Below, piece after piece: positions 22,192-31,852 of a DNA stretch of 64,000 nt (its first letter is position 1; each line of letters begins with the position of its first letter). Origin of the DNA: Prosopocoilus inquinatus (taxonomy: Eukaryota; Arthropoda; Insecta; Coleoptera; Lucanidae); the NCBI GenBank assembly GCA_036172665.1, contig CM069875.1, positions 25,389,806-25,453,805 of the forward strand, read 5' to 3'. The notes beneath the pieces were generated by a model. It saw nothing but the letters and a program-made list of their open reading frames with translations, had not been told where the DNA came from and searched no databases. The position numbers were made by a program, and so were the translations under genes.

Positions 22192-22667
22192 AATTGAAAT
22201 TAACCTCCGCCCACAATAATTTTTATATCCGTAGATACGTATATCGGCAGCTAAACTGCCACCTTCCGTACGCTATCAACTTAAAAGCACTAAAAAGATC
22301 TAAAAACAACCTAATCATCCTAATAAAATCATAAAAATGTTGAAACTAACAACAATCTAATCATCCTTAAAAGATATATATGTCTAAATGTAAGTAAATA
22401 TAAATTAATTAATTAGTTAAATTAATAAGTAAAGATCTAAAATCTATTACTTACATTTAGACATATATCTTTTAGGATGATTAGATTGTTGTTAGTTTCA
22501 ACATTTTTATGATTTTATTAGGATGTTTAGGTTGTTTTTAGATCTTTTTAGTGCTTTTAAGTTAGTAGCGTACTGAAGATGGCAGCTTAGCTGCCGAAAT
22601 ACGTATTTACGGATATAAAAAAATAAATAAAAATAAAAATTATTGTGGGCGGAGGTTAATTTCAATT
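22192..22667. mobile_element. 476-bp near-perfect palindromic fold-back element
   Basis: Two arms of about 215 bp (starting AATTGAAATTAACCTCCGCC and its complement) flank a loop of only some 45 bp (about 22397-22443). Transcribed, it would be one very long hairpin. The right arm holds a hammerhead-like core at 22569-22611; the corresponding bases in the left arm have mutated. No coding capacity and no clear target duplication beyond AATT. Confidence 0.85.
22569..22611 (+). ncRNA. Hammerhead-like core in the fold-back element
   Basis: CTGAAGA (22573-22579) is followed by stem II GGCAGC-TTA-GCTGCC and GAAA (22596-22599). Stem III is AT-ACGT-AT, the candidate cleavage base is T22607, and stem I is CGTA with TACG (4 bp). 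One extra T between the CTGAAGA box and stem II departs from the standard core. That makes activity doubtful. Confidence 0.4.
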
Positions 22668-22790
22668 ATCTCTTAAACCACAGTATCCTTTACTATTTTA
22701 ATATGATTGTTACGTTAATTCCTGGCAAATAGGCTTCCCGTCGTGCTTTTGTGCGCTGCGTGTTGCTATCTGTTACGGTGCCTGTTGAAA

Positions 22791-23158
22791 TCTTCTAGAC
22801 TGGCACTCTCCTGTACACTACGCTGGGAAGCGGATGTGTGTTTGCACTTTAATAAATGAAATGAGTTGGGTGATTATTTTTTTTGGATTTGGTGACCCGA
22901 CCGTCTTCGACGAATTTATGTCGCCGTTTCGAAGGGATTTTTATTTTGTCGTGGAAACCTACGTTCTGAGGTTTGCTTTCCCTCTTCTAGACAGGCACTC
23001 CTCTGTACACTACGCTGGGAAGCAGACGTTTGTTTGCACTCTAATAAATGAAATAAGTTCTGGGTGTTTGTTTTTTGGATTTGGTGAGCCGACCGTCTTC
23101 TACGAATTTATGTCGCCGTTTTGTCGTGGAAATCTACGTTCTGGGGTTTGCTTTCCTT
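22791..23158. repeat. Tandem duplication of about 190 bp, possibly LTR-derived
   Basis: The block starting TCTTCTAGAC (22791) is repeated at 22983 with about 85-90 percent identity by eye. Each copy contains AATAAATGAAAT and, about 40 bp later, TTTGGTGASCCGACCGTCTT. A polyadenylation-like signal followed by GGTGACCCGAC recalls an LTR-to-leader junction, but no retroviral-type frame is present. The 137-codon frame here exists because the duplication keeps one frame open; its two halves repeat each other. Confidence 0.5.
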
Positions 23159-23439
23159 TTAAGCAGGTGGCTGGTATGGGGGCAGTTAATCTTTCTTTCT
23201 TTCCAAATCGCGCTAAGCGCTGCTTTTATTACACCTCGTGGCCATGATATTAAAATATTGCGAAGGAGAAAATTACCTGATTTGATTTAAAGTAGAAAAA
23301 TGCCAGCATTTTCTAAAATCTAATAAAAAAATTGGATCTTGAAACTTAAGAAAAAGTACAATGAAAAGTAAGCCAGCCTTTAGAAGAGCGTGGAAAAGAT
23401 CGTTTTTGTCTTAAGCGGCTGCTGCGTATATCACGTTTA

Positions 23440-24130
23440 CTTCAAACACCGGACGTTCTATTGTTCTCAGAGTTTCTAAATTAGTTATTTCTATATTTGA
23501 TTTTGATTAAAATATTCAATCCATCTTTGCGTTTTTTCGTTGTTCGCAGTTCACCTTCTGTCATTTTATCTTCATCCTGTAATTTAATCTGTGAGTACTG
23601 TTTTGGGATCTTTTCTTTCTGCTGCTAATTTTATCTCTTCTTTCAATTTAATTTTTAATTTATCTTTTTCTCACTGGGAAACTATTTTTTGCCGATTTTA
23701 CTTTTTGTGTCTCTTTTTTTAATTTTTTTGGTCAATAAACCTATTAACTTTAAACGTCTCCGTTTGTTTTAAATTGATGTTACCGCTCATCCATTTCACT
23801 TTTATACTTATTTGATCGGTATCCTCCTCTAGCAGTTTCTGTAAAAACATTTTTGCCTCTGCATTTCCAACATCCTATATAATATTTTCTTTTCTGTAGT
23901 TTACATATTTCTTCTTTTTTCGGTGTACAAATAGTTTTTTTTTTCTAAAGTCTCTGTTGTCCAACTTTTCTTTAATGTGGAATATTTGTCCGTTTTCTTT
24001 TTATTTTGTTCTTGATCTTGACCCTTAGATTTGCCGCTGTTACATAGTGATCTAATTCTGTAATATCTTCCCTTTCTTTCGTATATATTATTTCATATAT
24101 CCAATAGTAGTTTTACTTCATGCATTGCTC
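23440..24130 (-). pseudogene. Decayed RTE-type non-LTR retrotransposon fragment
   Basis: On the minus strand, LDHYVTAANLRVKIKNKIKR (about 24050-24000) resembles the 'SDHxLvxAklRlklk' end of an RTE/BovB endonuclease domain. Further on, about 23540-23500, TQRWIEYFNQN matches the 'RWxEYFxxLxN' block that precedes the reverse transcriptase. Between them the sequence is Lys/Glu-rich, as in that linker, but frames shift and stops occur. This is an old, non-functional copy. Confidence 0.5.
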
Positions 24131-24960
24131 ATGTAACTTCTTGATTTTTCATTTTCTTACTGAATGATATTCATATGGCAGTTTTTTTTTCAAAAAAAAT
24201 TCTGTTTTCAAATGATTCAATCCGTATAATTTTATTACATTGCTGCGTTTTCATTTTATTTTACCCTGCCCATTTTCCTTTCAAGTCCACTGTTATCTGA
24301 ACCCACTGTAGAAATAGTATGATAAATACCAATTTGTGGGCTTTTACCTAATTCTGTACTATAAAATGTTTCTTCTCCAGGATCGTTTTACCAATCCTCA
24401 TTCTATCCTGAATGTATTTACTATTTAAACTATTTACTAATACGGAATTTTAAACTAAAACTCAAAACAAAGGTATATTTTCGCTCAAAATGAAATCACT
24501 GGCAATAATTAGCACCTTTGATTGTAATGTCAAACTATTCACTAAAGCCTTGTATTCGCGTTAGGTTTTGATCCGACCATAAAGTATTAGTTAGATAATT
24601 GGAGTTGGTGTCTGAAATGAAGTGACACATCTGACGTTAACGTTACCCACCATCCATTCAGATAAATCCAGATAGAACAAGTATTCACCTTATTTCTTGC
24701 ACATTTTCGTCAGGTCAGGGCGAGTTCAGTATGGGACTAGAATTAGATCAAAGTCTAACGTGGGAAATGAAGCTGACAAGTTCGATTAAAGAATGGTAAT
24801 CGAAACAAAAAAAGCTTTACTTTAAAACTAAAAGCAAACTACTTAGGATGGCAATGAAAATACACTGACAAGCTTTCAATTTATCATATGCATCGTATGC
24901 ATTTGGGCGACGACAAATGTTTTTTGTATAGATCGCGTGACTAGGGAAGTTCTTAATCTT
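24131..24960. other. Intronic DNA, nothing recognised
   Basis: Possibly more of the decayed RTE element upstream (minus sense), but no motif can be named. Confidence 0.3.
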
Positions 24961-24964
24961 ATTT

Positions 24965-25065
24965 TGTGAGTTCCAGGATCAAATTATTTTATGACTTCCA
25001 TTATCAAATTATTTTGTGACTCCGTGATCAAATTATTATGTGACTTCCATCATTAAATCATTAAA
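24965..25065. repeat. Short tandem repeat, about four units of 24-27 bp
   Basis: The motif GACTTCCATTATCAAATTATT recurs about four times with substitutions. It is a small degenerate minisatellite. Confidence 0.7.
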
Positions 25066-26675
25066 AATTAGTTTACTACGATGTTTTCCTTTAAAAAATC
25101 AATTTTCTCTCCTCTGTTGTAAATAATTGACACACCAACGGGTAATTTTACTAACAAGGAATTATTTGCTAATGAGCTTCGTTAAATTTTCACATATTAA
25201 CGCATTCGTTGGATTTTCAGAAACTCGTTAGCTGCATGCCAAATATAATTGACAATGTTCAGGCTACTTGTTTTCTCGCTAATTATAGTTTGAGCTTTTG
25301 GAGAGAGTTAATTATATAATTAACATGATAAATGTATTTGGGACTTGCATATATGTATGCATATATTATCAACAAGCAGTGTTTTGTTTTGCGTTGGAAC
25401 ATTCATGAGATAATAAGGTTCTTTAAACTCTAATAAGCATGGAGTTTCAATGTCAAAAGCACAGTAAATTAGCTAGACGCAAGAAGTTGTAAAACTGCAA
25501 TAAAAAGACAATAATCTGAAAGGAATTTCCGATAAATATTTCCTTGCTCCTTATGGAATTACTTTGTATTTATCAGATAATATTCTGTATTACTTAATAA
25601 CAATTAACGAAACATTTTTTTATCTGTTTTAATTATAGTCAAATCATCGATCAGTTTTGAAACTGAGAAATGAATGTGCTTTTAATGTTGAGCTGCGGCC
25701 TTTCAGGATGGATTTTTTTTAATGTGTAAATGTTTTACACGTAAGAAGTGCATTTGTAATTGTTGGATGTTGCTTAACAATTCGATTTAATCAAGTATTA
25801 AACTCGAAAAATTTAGTTTGTTAAGATTCTATTAATGTGATTGCGTTCAATTGCATTTTTGCTGAAAAAAAAAGAACAATGCCAATCATTCCCCGCCGTA
25901 CGTCAGTTATCCACATGTGATTAATGCGCTTAACAAGAATATTATTCATACTTTATTTTCTCACATTTACGGCAAAGTTGTTAAAAAAATCAATAAAAGT
26001 AGTAATTTTATAAATGTGACCAAAACCTTCATCCACTCATGTCTTCAATTTTTTTCTGTAATCAGAGTTCATAAAGAATTTTCATTAGAGTCAGTTTTAT
26101 GTTAATTTGTAATTCAATTTACTCATTATTTTCTAATTCTTAATTAAATTCTAATTTGCTGAAGTAGTTACGCTGTTAGAAGATAAAAGTCTGACTGTCG
26201 ATTTGCAAAATACAATTGTTATACCTAATTTACTATTTCCTTTGTTTGTTTCACTTTGAAATTAATTTTATTTTAACTTGTTACGTATGATGCTACTATT
26301 TCCGAGAAAGCGAACTTAACGTTACTGAAAACATCCCCTCTAATAACTATGCGTTTGACAAAAGAATTCAATTCAGTGAACAACCCAAAATTTATGGACG
26401 AAACTATAAAAAAATCTGCAGCGCATAATCGATATTCGATAAAATTTCGCAGGCTTTATCCACCCGCTGTTATAGAGCTGTCAGCATAAATTGAAGTGGG
26501 GGCGTAAAATATTTAATAATCTGACATTTATTGCTACGCGGGTAATAAACGAATAATGCCTTATTGATAAGATAATGATTGAATTTATAATGAAACAAAC
26601 GCATGAAAACTTCTTCAGCGAATTTCATTATTATACGTCTTTTTCCTTTTTCTTTTTTTAATTTGAAACCCTTAC
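25066..26675. other. 5' part of the long paralogue intron
   Basis: AT-rich intronic DNA next to the donor at 26675. No other feature is supported. Confidence 0.4.
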
Positions 26676-26780
26676 CTGACTTCCATCGCCAAAGTGTGGC
26701 CTGGCGGTCGCCGAAGTTACTACTACGACGAGAAGAATGAAAAGAAAGCCATTGATAATGTGGAATAGTGTCGAAGTCAT
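26676..26780 (-). CDS. AstCC: Signal-peptide exon, probable first coding exon of the allatostatin paralogue
   Basis: On the minus strand an ATG at 26780-26778 opens a 35-codon exon. Its product starts MTSTLFHIIN, continues with a strongly hydrophobic core (GFLFILLVVVV) and ends TSATARPHFGDGSQ, with likely signal cleavage after the SATA stretch. The exon ends CAG followed by GTAAGG, a good donor, in phase 0. That matches the phase-0 acceptors of both allatostatin exons downstream. A 19-base 5' UTR stretch (26781-26799) follows a good acceptor (CATTTTGTTGCAG), so at least one non-coding exon lies further upstream. Joined to the exon at 15975-15730 it gives a 116-residue secreted precursor, a normal size for this family. 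Its assignment to the paralogue and not to allatostatin C is inferred from order. Confidence 0.72.
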
Positions 26781-26799
26781 AGTGCTGAAGATTTTTACG

Positions 26800-27399
26800 C
26801 TGCAACAAAATGAAAAAATAATTACACTTTCAATTCAAATTGTTCGAAAAATTGTTAAACGTCGAGTTCATAACTAAAAGTCAAACTAAAACTTTTATAA
26901 ATTGGTTTGGTTTTAAGTTGGAATTTTGAAAAGGAACAAACTTCGAGCCATGGATTGGTTGGCTATCGATCGAGATAAAAGAGAAGCACAACATTAGGTG
27001 TAATACTAGCTTGTTTAATGTAATAATGTCTAATGGGATGCTTCAGATACAATTTATTAGTGTCATCTGAAAGAGCGTGCAACCCCTGATGCCTTAAACG
27101 AACACAGAACATATTTAGTTTATCAATCTTTACTTCATTGTTTTAAGAACACATATAAAAAATAATCTTGTACTTTTAATGCTTAAAAGCAATAATGATA
27201 ATAAACAAACAATCCTTAAAAATTTGCGACTAGAGTTATAATGTCTTGAAAGTTTTCTATAGGTCGATTCTTTGCCTGACTGATTCGAATTCGGGTTGTT
27301 ATTTGAGAGAAAATGAAGTATCTGTATGTAAAGCAGGATGGGCACTAGCGGGGAAGTGCACCCCACCATGCTAAATGTTACAAATGCGACCATTGTACT
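26800..27399. other. Upstream intron or intergenic DNA
   Basis: This stretch should hold intron sequence upstream of the acceptor at 26800. The first, non-coding exon and promoter were not identified. Confidence 0.35.
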
Positions 27400-27401
27400 T
27401 A

Positions 27402-28659
27402 CGTGGGCTGCTGGAAAATTTTCTGGAATCTAATAGGTCTAGAATTGTTAGCGTTTATCAACTGTCATATTTGAAAAATTTGACGTTTTTCGCCTATAAT
27501 TCTATTGACAGTTCCATTCCAAGTGAACTAGTTTTATTTGTACAGCATTTGAGAAAAAGTAATTTTGTGTAAACATGGAAATCTCGCGTGAAAATTTTCG
27601 TGCCACGATTTTTTACAATTTCAAATGTGGTCTAACGCCGAAACAATGCCTTGATCGGCTTCATTTGGCTTTTGGAGACGAAGAACCATCAAAGAGCAGT
27701 TTTTATAATTGGTTTGCCGAATTCCAGCGGGGACGTACCTCTCTCAGTGACGAATTTCGTGAAGGTCGTCCATCAACATCTGTTGTTGCCACTAATGTAG
27801 ATGCTGTGCGTGAAATGCTTGAGCGAGATCGACATGTGACATACCGTGAGATTCAAGCATCCTTACGCATTGACATGAAAGCAATACACCAGATTTTGCT
27901 TGATCATTTGAACGTACGTAAGCTTTGCAGTCGTTGGAACCCACACAATTTAACAGAAGCGCAAAAGCAGGGTCGTGTCAAATGGTGCGAAGAAATGCTG
28001 AAGAAATTCAATGGAAGTCGTTCAAATTTAGTTTATAACATCATTACTGGTGACGAAACGTGGATCTATTCGTACAAGTCAGAAAGTAAACAACAATCTA
28101 CCGTTTGGGTATTTCAAAATGAACCAAAACCAACAAAAGTTGTACGTTCACGCAGTGCTGCGAAGCAAATGATTGCTTGTTTCTTTGGTTTAACTGGACA
28201 TGTAGCAACCGTGGCTTTAGAGGATCGAAAAACCGTGAATGCTGATTGGTCTGCTACAATTTGTTTGCTGGAAGTCATCGATCAAATAAGAAGAAACAAT
28301 CGAAATCGACGAATTATTCTCCATGATGACAACACCAGCTCTCATTCAGCCCATCAAACAGTTGATTTGTTGTCCAACAAAAATGTTGAATTAATGACTC
28401 ATTGTTCATATTCACCTGATTTATCATCTAATGATTTCTTTTTGTTCCCAAATATCAAAAATAAAATGCGTGGTGAGCGATTTTCGTTGGCTGAAGCAGC
28501 GGTTGAAACATTCCGGATACTGGTTTTTGAGGTACCATCTTTAGAGTGGAAAACGTGCTTTAGAAATTGGTTCGAGCGTATGCAAAAGTGTATTGACGTT
28601 TACCAAATTTCATATGCGTTTTTTCATACCGTTTCCAGAAACTTTCCCAGCAGCCCACG
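27402..28659 (+). mobile_element. mariner transposon, 1258 bp
   Basis: The terminal repeats CGTGGGCTGCTGG at the left and its complement at the right extend to about 29 bp with three mismatches. TA flanks both sides (27400-27401, 28660-28661). The length and single reading frame fit the mariner family. It lies upstream of the signal-peptide exon, on the opposite strand. Confidence 0.95.
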
Positions 28660-28672
28660 TATTAAGAAGTGA
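27575..28672 (+). CDS. mariner transposase, probably inactive
   Basis: The 365-residue frame is uninterrupted. Mariner transposases bind the terminal repeats and cut and paste the element at TA sites. An N-terminal helix-turn-helix region (about 1-110) is followed by WNPHNL at 121-126, where the family usually has W-[IV]-P-H. The catalytic triad D160 (TGDETW), D252 (HDDN) and D287 (SSND) is intact, with the 34-residue D252-D287 spacing typical of mariner. The usual YSPDLAPND reads YSPDLSSND. The sequence start MEISRENFRA is typical of mellifera-type elements. The usual stop after about residue 345 is lost, so the frame runs through the right terminal repeat and stops 11 bp outside the element. 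Changes in conserved motifs suggest an old copy, although no stop or frameshift is present. Confidence 0.93.
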   Translation: MEISRENFRATIFYNFKCGLTPKQCLDRLHLAFGDEEPSKSSFYNWFAEFQRGRTSLSDEFREGRPSTSVVATNVDAVREMLERDRHVTYREIQASLRIDMKAIHQILLDHLNVRKLCSRWNPHNLTEAQKQGRVKWCEEMLKKFNGSRSNLVYNIITGDETWIYSYKSESKQQSTVWVFQNEPKPTKVVRSRSAAKQMIACFFGLTGHVATVALEDRKTVNADWSATICLLEVIDQIRRNNRNRRIILHDDNTSSHSAHQTVDLLSNKNVELMTHCSYSPDLSSNDFFLFPNIKNKMRGERFSLAEAAVETFRILVFEVPSLEWKTCFRNWFERMQKCIDVYQISYAFFHTVSRNFPSSPRIKK

Positions 28673-29448
28673 ATGAATTTTCGTTTCCCCGATACGGTCA
28701 AGTATACAATTGGAAGTGGTGTTAACTCGTACGAAGCGCCCGAGAGTATCGCCGATATAAAGGGAAACTGTAAGATGAAATAGAATATTATTTATATTCC
28801 TTTTCTTTCTCTTGACGAAATGGTGAATGATTTTAAGAAATTAGTTTTTCAGTTTAACTTAATGTGTGTAGGAAACAAAACATTATATTAATAAATATAA
28901 CTTCTTGAATTAATTATTATATAATAATTAATTAATTAATCAAGTAAATTAAATTTTAAATAACAAGGTTTTTGGCTAATAGTTCTCTGTGAAAAAAATT
29001 AAGAAATTTTGACTTACAGTCAGTCACTCATACATACCGAATAATTAAGATTAGTAGACGGACAGAACGCACCAAGCAAAGAAAAAACGAGTCAAGCGTT
29101 GCCAGGGAGTTGTAAAAACTCCCTCCAATTTAAGTAGCGCTGGCGCTGGCACGCTGCGTAGAACGGCAGTTGCCGCTGTACCAATTTCAGTCAGAGAAAT
29201 GTTTAACGTAATACAATTGCCCTCAACTCGTAAGGTTTAATTTTCAATTATCCGCGCTATTTGTTAAATTTCTATGATTTCAGTTTATTTCAACAGTTGG
29301 TTTACTAATTTACAAATTTACAAATGTACTTTCATCTCAGAATATACCATTTATTTTTATAACTTTTCATTTTTTCTGATTTTTTTTAAATTTTGTCGCC
29401 TTAGGGGCATTTTTGTTGACTTTGTTTACTACGATATATAGCTGCTAG
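28662..29448. other. Spacer, nothing firmly recognised
   Basis: A small perfect hairpin (GGGAGTT...AACTCCC) and a GC-richer patch lie around 29105-29180. No gene is supported. Confidence 0.35.
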
Positions 29449-29680
29449 TAGTGATGTTCCGGATATTCGTATCGGATATTCGCGGAGAAAAACTATTTGA
29501 GGCTGTTCTGTTCACCTTATTTGGTGCCTAGCGGGGAAGAGTATAAGTATATATAAAGTATAAGCTCCCACATCAGTATCCGCGGATCTAGATACAAAGA
29601 ACCCGCATCCACGGATGTAGATACGAATATCCGTATCCGTATCCGCATCCGCGGATTTTCAAAGATCCGGCACATCACTA
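29449..29680. mobile_element. hAT-like MITE built of CGGATA/TATCCG motifs
   Basis: The ends are TAGTGATGTTCCGGAT and the complement of TAGTGATGTGCCGGAT, a hAT-type terminus. The flanking octamers GCTGCTAG (29441-29448) and GTTGCTAA (29681-29688) match at six of eight positions, as expected of an aged 8-bp duplication. The interior is a degenerate array of ATCCGTATCCGCGGAT-like motifs. Confidence 0.75.
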
Positions 29681-29688
29681 GTTGCTAA

Positions 29689-30998
29689 CGATTACAGTTT
29701 AGTCTCAAATAAGGCGTTCAAATTTTATCAATGGGATTGAGAAAGGCTAGAAGACCAACTGCTAGAAGAATGGATGGTATCAGAAGACTTCATTGTTTAT
29801 TGACTCAGAAATATCGCTGTGAGCAGCAAAGAACTTCAAGGTAGAATTTGAGAGATCTACTTCTTCATTTCATTGTCCTCGGATATGCGAGGTTTGAATA
29901 ACTTTTGTTCTGTTTTGACATAATCATATGGCTCTTGTAGATACTTATTTCATTTACGCTCTAGTCATACAAACACTTTTCTTATAAAATTTAGTATCCC
30001 CAGTGTTGTTACAACTGTTTTTCCGCATGTTTATTTCCATTGTAAATATTTGACAAATCTTTGTAAGTTGGCATCAGTGAGTTTGAATTGTTTCTAACGT
30101 CGGGCGTATACCGCACTAATGGTGTTTTCGACTGACCATTCTTGAACCCTCTGAGAGTATCTCCATCTTCTCTTTTTACATGAGGTTAAAAGAAGATGGA
30201 GATAAACTAAGAACGCACCCGAGTAGTCAGATTTTCGCGCTCTTCCGAAGGAAATCTCACTTGAGCCGGATTGCGTGGGCATTGTCACCTTCAGTGGGAT
30301 ACGTTGGCCTGGGAACCTTATCGTTCCCATTTTTGGCAAACCGACTTTGTGGAGTGGAAATCTCTTCCCGTTAATTTTTGTTGGGCGAGTGTCGCAGAAA
30401 AGCCGTTTATTCAGCAAGTTGTGTTCACGTGTTATCTTGGCGACTCTTAGTGCACGTCGTATTTTGTTTCAGGCTTTTTTTATCTGTACTGCTAATTTTC
30501 TCGTTAACGCATATCTCTTACGACTCAGAGAGGGATTTTTATTGTCAATGCTCGTCGTTTCCAAGTAAGTTATATCCCGTTCGGTGCATCGTTGCCAACG
30601 CCTGCTGTCCGTGCCGCCAATTGTAGTTTGGGTTTGCCAGTGACTTCAAACGAGCTAAAGGAATGCACATGCTTTACCACTAGGAGTGAGATGCCTCTAA
30701 GGTCACTTCGGTCAAAATATTTGTGATCTTAAGCTTACTTCCTTCCTTCCTCAACGTGATTGAAGTCCGTTTTTACCTTACTGGTGGGTATTTATTTAAT
30801 TAACTTAAACTCATGTCATTTCCGACAAGTAAATTCGGTCAACTTAATTTAAGTGTGACACATACAGTGTCTTTCCAAAAGTGTGCTACAAATGCAACTT
30901 TCTTTTATTATCGACTTTTATATAAATTTATTGAGGCAGAACGCTTCTGTTTCTCTTAAGATCAAGTTTGGAAATGTCAGAGGAAATTTATCTTAAAC
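29689..30998. other. Spacer with GC-richer stretch at 30.1-30.7 kb
   Basis: The region 30100-30680 is visibly GC-richer and open in several frames on both strands (longest 107 codons, minus), but no protein family is recognised. A 13-bp perfect hairpin (ATCTCCATCTTCT and its complement) spans 30159-30203. It may be a remnant of an unidentified mobile element. Confidence 0.3.
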
Positions 30999-31198
30999 GA
31001 TATAAAAGTCATATAAAATAGCGACATCTTACTATCGCTTTTTGACCTAACATTGCAGTAGGATAGACAAATTGAAGCAGGATTTGCTCCTAATGAGTCC
31101 CCCATGCAAGGCGGCCATGCTTGCTGTCAAAGCATAATGAAAGATTTTAGAAAAATTTTGTGCAAATCGTTTTTGATTGCAGTGAGAACCTCGAGCAG

Positions 31199-31245
31199 CC
31201 TCTGGACAGCTGTTTCAGCCCTGCTTGGGGCTTCTTCAGCAGAAA
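31199..31245 (-). ncRNA. Type-I hammerhead ribozyme motif, left arm
   Basis: This is the reverse-complement copy of the motif at 31742-31788, identical over stems I-III and the core. It reads as a ribozyme on the minus strand. A third, truncated copy breaks off in stem II at about 31545. Confidence 0.75.
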
Positions 31246-31741
31246 CGTAGCTCGACATTCCCACTGCAGACCAAAAACGACTTGCCCAATTTATTCGCAA
31301 TTGCGATGTAAGAATGATGAACATATAAAATAGCGACATCTTACTATCGCTTTTTGACCTAACATTGCAGTAGGATAGACAAATTGAAGCAGGATTTGCT
31401 CCTAATGAGTCCCCCATGCAAGGCGGCCATGCTTGCTGTCAAAGCATAATGAAAGATTTTAGAAAAATTTTGTGCAAATCGTTTTTGATTGCAGTGAGAA
31501 CCTCGAGCAGCCTCTGGACAGCTGTTTCAGCCCTGCTTGGGGCTTTGACAGCAAGCATGGCCGCCTTGCATGGGGGACTCATTAGGAGCAAATCCTGCTT
31601 CAATTTGTCTATCCTACTGCAATGTTAGGTCAAAAAGCGATAGTAAGATGTCGCTATTTTATATGTTCATCATTCTTACATCGCAATTGCGAATAAATTG
31701 GGCAAGTCGTTTTTGGTCTGCAGTGGGAATGTCGAGCTACG

Positions 31742-31788
31742 TTTCTGCTGAAGAAGCCCCAAGCAGGGCTGAAACAGCTGTCCAGAGG
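31742..31788 (+). ncRNA. Type-I hammerhead ribozyme motif, right arm
   Basis: All parts of a minimal hammerhead are present. Stem I pairs TTTCTG (31742-31747) with CAGAGG (31783-31788), six pairs including two G-U. The core is CTGAAGA (31748-31754). Stem II pairs AGCCC (31755-31759) with GGGCT (31766-31770), followed by GAAA (31771-31774). Stem III is A-C, tetraloop AGCT, G-T (31774-31781), and the cleavage site is GTC, after C31782. Such short stem III is typical of the hammerheads found in Penelope-like elements. Confidence 0.8.
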
Positions 31789-31852
31789 CTGCTCGAGGTT
31801 CTCACTGCAATCAAAAACGATTTGCACAAAATTTTTCTAAGATATAAAAGTC

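Larger units (their letters stand above)
31011..31840. mobile_element. Hammerhead-bearing retroelement with 12-bp TSD
   Basis: GATATAAAAGTC is duplicated perfectly at 30999-31010 and 31841-31852. The module order is X (31012-31146), Y (to about 31322), X (to about 31446), partial Y (to 31545), inverted X (to about 31668) and inverted Y (to 31840). The second to last modules form a palindrome with arms of about 300 bp and a loop of about 100 bp. Partial tandem plus inverted copies within one insertion, variable-length target duplications and hammerhead motifs resemble Penelope-like elements. No reverse transcriptase or GIY-YIG frame is present. The 96- and 122-codon frames in the arms are mirror images and not supported as genes. 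Confidence 0.8.

Noticed and set aside
26470..26808. 112-codon minus-strand frame covering the signal-peptide exon
   Set aside because: It is in a different frame from the signal peptide and has no acceptable start or domain. The exon reading with splice sites explains the region better.
30094..30417. 107-codon minus-strand frame in a GC-richer patch
   Set aside because: Open frames occur on both strands of the same patch, so the openness reflects composition, not coding.
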